From: Hippasteria phrygiana
Lineage: Eukaryota; Echinodermata; Asteroidea; Valvatida; Goniasteridae
Length of the DNA stretch: 64,000 bases
Reading direction: 5' to 3'
NCBI GenBank assembly: GCA_037893225.1
Contig: JAZGUH010000227.1
Location: 310,001 to 374,000, forward strand
Below are positions 58,862 through 64,000 of this stretch, piece after piece. Under the pieces are notes generated by a model that saw only the letters and a list, made by a program, of their open reading frames with translations, was not told where the DNA came from and did no database searches. The position numbers were made by a program, and so were the translations under genes. Numbering within the stretch: position 1 is the first letter of the stretch; each line of letters starts with the position of its first letter.

Positions 58862-59195
58862 TAATAGTAGTCTCAATCATCCTGTAAAATTATGGCACCA
58901 GGTGTGCTGTCGTTGTCAAGAAAATTTGAAATTTATATCGTCTTCCAACGATTTCCAGCTGGAAATCGTTGGAAACTGGCCTTTAGCCTTTAGTCAAGGC
59001 GCGCGTGGCTACCCGGACGAGTGGCGCGCTGGACATGCTAGCCTTTAGGGCGCGTCACGTGTCCAGCTTGTAGCCACGTGCGCCTTGACTAAAAGCTATC
59101 ATCCGCCCGACGGTTAAAAATGAGCGCCGTTTTCTCTCGGTTTTTTTGCCATCCAGCAACGCAAAACTTTGGAACAGGTCAGTGGGGGCCATGTT
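58862..59195. repeat. Inverted copy of the CCAACGATTTCCAGCTGG repeat
   Basis: Reverse complement of 26037-26345, with all main blocks in reversed order. An additional partial inverted duplication of the GGCGCG.CACG...CTTGACTAAA block makes 58985-59095 a small hairpin. Confidence 0.65.
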
Positions 59196-60147
59196 GAGGG
59201 GCATGGGATGTAATAATTGCTGAATAAACTGCACAATGAGATGAGGACAAACGTTGTGAGTATTAACTTTTAGTCTGTTTTGTGTTAACTTAATTTCTTT
59301 CAATAGCACTGCATCCACTTATCATTGCTTACTGCACTAAAACTTGGTCCCAAGCTGAATTTGACCCATTGTGCAAAAACAATGACTGTTCAGCCAAACA
59401 TTGCCGCCTGTGAACAAATGACCTATCGTTGGAAAGAGGAGATATGTGGCTTTAAGATGATACTAGGCACTTTTATGTACCTAACACAATTTTGACCAAA
59501 TTCGACATGATTATTTTGTTGCGTTTTTTTTGATACGCCCTGTATGTCTCAAAAGTCAATTATTTTGCCATTTGCATATGTACAGTGTGCAGTATATATG
59601 TTAAAAATGGCTGCCATTTTGAAGTTCAAAATGGCTACGCTATAGGGCGTGGGGGAAATGGGATCAGGCGGTTTTAGACTTGAGGTACCCGAGATGTATA
59701 TGGGCTCCGACAAGCCTACATTAGGAAATATGCCCCCTTTTTTATGAAAAAGGTGTGATTCACCCCCAAAGGGGAACAACAATTTATGATTTCACATAAA
59801 AAAACACACCAAGATTGCCCGTTACAGCTCGATTTTTTGTTAACGACATTTCCCCCCACTTGTATAAAATGTTGCCCCAACCCCCAAAAAGGCAAAATTC
59901 TCAAAAAAAAAATTCGTGATGTAGCACTTGGGTAAGCTGTCCAAATGAGAAAAAGAAAAGTAAAATTATCTGAATAAGTTTTTGCACGCGAAGCCCCCAC
60001 TTTTTAAAGTCATGGCCCCGCCCACAAAAGAGTCAGAAAAAATGGCATCAAGTGGTTTTGAACTTCTTGAGGTATACATTAGTGATTCTGAGAGTTTCAA
60101 AGAATGTACCCGAAAATGCATATGGGCCACCACAAGCCCACTGACTA

Positions 60148-60507
60148 GGAGTTCAAAGGCGACAGTGGGTCCGCTTTGTAGACAATACAAGATCTGATTT
60201 TCGGCTGTCGAAATGGTCGAAAATATGTGCACCTTTTTGTGCAGAACGTTTCGCCAAAGACTGTATTGATGATAGTGTTAGTATGAAAACTCGGCTGGGT
60301 TTGAAGGCACAATTCCGTTTGAAGGCTGGAGCCATTCCAACTCTAAAGGCACCGAGCATTCCAATCCTGTACCGGACTCACGCGCACCAGACCACAACGA
60401 TGTTCCCTGCGGTTGCCGGCTCGAGCAGCCAGAGCCCCGGCCGTCTCCCTCCCTGTCCACACTCGCTTGACTCAACATGCATTGTACACGCACGGTACCG
60501 TAAATAG
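60148..60507 (+). pseudogene. THAP zinc-finger gene, 3' part
   Basis: Resumes in the same orientation 12.2 kb away. GVQRRQWVRFVDNTRSDFRL is the middle helix region, and ICAPFCAERFAKDCIDD gives the remaining Cys and the AEHF-like turn (here C-A-E-R-F, so the final His ligand is Arg). GAIPTL matches the closing AVPTLF-type motif. After that the frame continues into a Pro/Ser-rich tail to TAG at 60505. GGG (47941-47943) and GGA (60148-60150) look like a short target duplication; counting one copy joins the halves in frame (LNG then VQRRQW). Confidence 0.75.
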
Positions 60508-61105
60508 ACTGCGTGCGATTGAGTCTGGTACCTTGTAACAGAAATTGTGTGTATAGTTCTGAGAAGGTTCGAATCCTTATTAGGGCTGCATAAGCAAAGT
60601 CGCCAGACTTGGGTATAGCATCAGCTTACACACAACTCACTGCGCAGGTTTCAATAAAAGCCGACTGCAAACAAAGGAAAGTATGACTCATAACTAGCTT
60701 TTCAGCAAGAACAAGCCTACAACCCCAATTCTAAATGTGTCTCACAAAGATGTCAACACTTTAAAATATGTTTACCGTATTGTTACACCTGAATCATGTG
60801 CAAAAAGCACAGCAAGTAATACTAGCCATAGACAAAAAAATACGTACAGACTCTACGTAAAACATTGTCGTATAATACAGTGACGTCATATGTTTCTACA
60901 CGTATACGTCATTACTCGCGCGATACGGCAGGCAGTTGACCTCGGCCTTTTTTGAATCGATTTAAAGTGGCTCAGAGGGAAAAGGCTCAACAACTTTTCT
61001 TTTTTTTCAGAATCATGAAACTTGTTACATTAGTTTTAGGGAGGCATAAACTATCAGATAAGTCCAAAAAGTGAAATTGTTTTTGGAGTTTTAGTTGGTC
61101 TTTAA

Positions 61106-62605
61106 TTTAACCGTTTTTGCAGTGTATTAACTTCCTAGCATAGTATTCGACCTAAGCAAGCCTCACTCTTACGTCCAAAAGGGATAAGAACAAAATACTT
61201 GAATCAATTGTAAAGGTTTAGTTACGCAAAATGGATGCCGATTGATGTAAAAAAAAAAGAGAGTCCCATGTCTGCTAAACGTTGTCTTTATAACTACGTG
61301 CATAATTAAATTTAATTTAAATTAAATTAAATTGAATGCAACACGGTTAAGGAATGGACGTGTTTGTTGGCATTTGTTTTGATTTGTTTATTAAATGGCG
61401 TATTAATGCAAATCAAGGCAGAGAGGGGACGTGAGTTAAGATTTGAAGGTTTGAATGGTAAAGATGAAAATCAGATAACGATTTGCGGTATCACCGTGTG
61501 GCAACTCTCTTGGCAACCTCTTCCATCTCTCCCTTTCTCCACAATGACACGCCTCAATGATCATCCAGACCCCCTTCCTTTGACTCCTCGGTTGTACCTT
61601 TACGCTTCACTGCACGATTTCGTCGGTTGCATTCTTCATCGCTTCCAGTCATTACATAACTCCCTTCATCGTTGGCATTCCACAGTCTCCTATACAGAGT
61701 ACCGAAGTGATGACGACAATGCAATGTTTGGAGCCAGAATACTTTTTTTTTTTTTTTGAGCCAGTTGTCGTGCCCACTGACGTCAATCTTTGGTACTCTA
61801 TACTGTACGAAACATCGAGTTTCCCTGGTTCTTTTCAGAAACCCCACAAACTCACACACGTAAAAAAACAAATTCAAAGAATAAAATCGAATTTGTTCGA
61901 TGGAAGTACTTTTCAGTGTTGTAGTCGAGTACATTTCCATGAGTACGAGTACCAGTACGTTTGGGTTGGTTATCCTTTATGACTGAGGACTTGGGCCGAG
62001 TCCTCGGGAGAATTTCGTGTACAAGCTTATGGGAGCTGTTCGGAAAAAGTTAGAGTACAAACAAAGAGAACTAATGAAGGGGCCTATTCATGGTCCTCAT
62101 AAGTATGGTAAAACACGACTGTGTGAGTTTGCATAGCTATTCAAACCGTGGACATTTAACAAAGAGGACAATAGGGTCCACGATTAAATCAAGGTCCACG
62201 ATTGAAAATCGTATACAAAACATATAAGTGACGTCATCGATCGAAAGTACCAAAGTAACAATTTGTATTCGCTTGACCTTTGCCCGGGAGTTACGAGAAG
62301 TGCAATGATAAGGGAATACAATTCGAAAATAGAAATATTTTTTTACAAATATAACAAGGCTTGATGACGCTTGAAAGGGCGCCCCGGAGCTGCATATCAA
62401 AGAAAGTTTCTTTTTTATTTGAAATACATTGCCAAACTTTTACCAAAGTGACGTCAAACACTCGTTAGACAAGAAAAACATTATTTTGTGAAGTTTCAAA
62501 ATGATGACGTCACTTTGTACACGATTTTCAAGCAGTGACCTTTTTCAACCGGGGACTCTATTGCCCTCTTTGCTTAATGGTCCCCGATTGAATGCAACCC
62601 CCCCC

Positions 62606-62636
<31 letters not shown>

Positions 62637-64000
62637 AAGTGTGTAAACACCGGAAATCGCTGCGGAGAATTATCGTCAAGAAAAAAAACAGAAAACTTAG
62701 AATCCGTCTAAAATCAATATGTGATCGGGAATCAGCCCAATCACCCTAATAACTGCATACAACAATTGGGCAAGGCTTACCCAACTATCCTTCATTGGGA
62801 ATCCTACTGATAGCAAAACTTCGTACTCCGTACCTTCGTATCAACCAAGGGTCCGAACCTTGGCCTTAGCCTTGGGGGTCAAAGCCTTGGGGTCAAAGTC
62901 TCAGCTTAATATGATTGTTTTGTATGTTGAACGATAACGACTCCTTTTTTAAATCGCTTTGTCATTTTCGATGGAGTGCCCCCCCCCCCCCCCCCCCCCC
63001 CTAGTGGCCTGCAATTTTCTTCACTGTGAATGACAAGAATGCGTTATGCGCAGCTGTGACAACAAACCCAGTCGATTTTACTCCCGCTGTACTTTATGGT
63101 AAATTGTTCACTTCCAGTGCAGTCCACCTTTTGTGGCTCCATAATACCCACATAAACTTCCTGTACGTTTTGGCGTATATTCCTGTGACCATTCAGTGTG
63201 CGTGGTTATGTCAATAATCGAGACTTAATTAAGGATACACTCCAAATTTCCCCAATAGATTAGGCCTATGATTAATTTGAACCGTAATAAAACATTGTTT
63301 GTTTGTTTGGTGTTTGTTTAATTTCAAAGTTTACATGCGTATTTAGCCAGGTATGGATCGTTTGTCTCGTAAACACTCAGAGGGCCTACAAAGCAACTTT
63401 GATGCATTCATCGTGGCAACGTTTGGATATGGTGTAGTCCTTATCAAAGGGTCAACTTCCCTATCAGGACGGCAACATGCAAGGGCCCTACGTGGTTTGT
63501 ATAGATCGACACTCGTCTTTATGCATAAAACCCACTTATATTTAGTTCGGAAATATTTACCCGCCAAATATAAGCCAGTCAACTATATAACAATTGCTAA
63601 TACAACGAAGAGAACAATCCAAGTTTATATACAGTCCATAAATAAGCACATGAATACTACTGTTTTACGGTGGGCTTCTATTGCTAAACCTGCATTTGGT
63701 TCGCACGGTTTTAGCCCTGATTTTGATCAATTTCCAAATCAGACAAAAATGCGTTTCTAAGAAAAAAGTTCACTAATGGTTGGGAAGGGATATATATATG
63801 TATATTGTTTTTAACGACGGGTGAAAAGAACAGTCTTTCAACACTACACATTCCTATACGGTGTACATGCGCCCATAAATCCCAGTGCACATACATATGA
63901 TAAAGCGCACATACATATGATAAAGCGCCCTTTGGGTTTTATATTCATTCGGTCGAGCAATTATGAAGTCATGGTTCGCCATCAACCATTTCGATATTTT
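61106..64000. other. End of window, no supportable gene
   Basis: Poly-C tracts at 62588-62622 (followed by an (AC)n run) and 62979-63001. An open frame of 135 codons at 63353-63760 (+) and one of 131 codons at 61364-61759 (+) match nothing I recognise and lack clear splice or codon-use support. A (TTTG)n run occurs at 63296-63310. Confidence 0.4.

Larger units (their letters stand above)
47944..60147. mobile_element. 12.2-kb composite insertion with TAGTCAGTGGGCTT ends
   Basis: Perfect 14-bp inverted ends TAGTCAGTGGGCTT / AAGCCCACTGACTA. Similarity of the arms extends about 100 bp (CCCATATGCA.TTTCGGGTAC, CACTTGATGCCATTTTTT). It splits a THAP reading frame. Its interior holds the interleaved palindromic elements (48699-56803), a foldback MITE (57548-57865), two doubtful reading frames (57085-57420, 58278-58627) and a dispersed repeat (58862-59195). 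The original, unnested element would be perhaps 4 kb. Superfamily unknown. Confidence 0.7.
47494..61101 (+). mobile_element. Kolobok-type element carrying a THAP gene, expanded by nested insertions
   Basis: Left end TTAA-AGAGCAACTAAAACG and right end GTTTTAGTTGGTCT-TTAA; TTAA flanks both sides (47490-47493, 61102-61105). The subterminal regions match (ACTTTTTGGACTT..., TTTAAACTATC-like words). It encodes a THAP zinc-finger protein. Kolobok elements are known to use TTAA sites and to encode THAP domains (P elements also carry THAP but make 8-bp duplications), hence this class. Without the 12.2-kb insertion it would be about 1.4 kb. A catalytic domain is absent, so it is non-autonomous. Confidence 0.7.

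Noticed and set aside
63353..63760. 135-codon open frame near the window end
   Set aside because: No recognisable domain or splice signals; cannot be supported as a gene.

Overview
This is eukaryotic DNA, most likely from a marine invertebrate. Coding sequence is split into short exons with GT-AG borders. There are no bacterial-style operons. Intergenic DNA is rich in G or C homopolymer runs, TACATGTA-type words, tRNA-derived SINEs and DNA transposons with inverted repeats. The gene families that can be recognised (RAG1-like, THAP/Kolobok, tyrosine-recombinase-like, ZNF862-type hAT) fit an echinoderm, hemichordate or lancelet best. A mollusc cannot be excluded. The species cannot be named from sequence alone.

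Layout. 1-15.8 kb (+): the 3' half of a gene with a tyrosine-recombinase-like exon, five short paralogous phase-0 micro-exons and two C-terminal exons. Its introns hold a decayed hAT transposase (-), a foldback element, a decayed SGNH-hydrolase-like fragment (-), a tandem duplication with a SINE, and a 3.3-kb DNA transposon. 15.8-18.2 kb: a deleted Kolobok-type element and a foldback element. 19.4-23.75 kb (-): the main find, a ten-exon gene encoding a RAG1-like protein of about 968 residues. It has the RAG1-type N-terminal zinc-binding and RING region plus a DDE-recombinase-like core, and is broken by a single in-frame TAA. 24.8-27.1 kb: a long-inverted-repeat element with a 20-odd-bp tandem array. 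27.4-29.9 kb: nested elements, one with a perfect 8-bp target duplication. 30.0-41 kb: small MITEs, TTAA-flanked elements, fragments of two cellular or transposon-derived genes (+), a PIF/Harbinger element and a Tigger-like element. 42.8 kb: a possible orphan first exon of a membrane protein. 47.5-61.1 kb: a four-level nest of transposons. A THAP-encoding, TTAA-flanked (Kolobok-type) element is split by a 12.2-kb element, which contains two long palindromic elements whose arms interleave, which in turn carry TTAA-flanked foldback MITEs. 61.1-64 kb: no supportable gene.

Most of the window is therefore a mobile-element graveyard. The only multi-exon protein that can be followed end to end is the RAG1-like one; the + strand gene ending at 15838 looks intact in the part that is visible. 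Family assignments are from recall of motifs and could not be tested by search.
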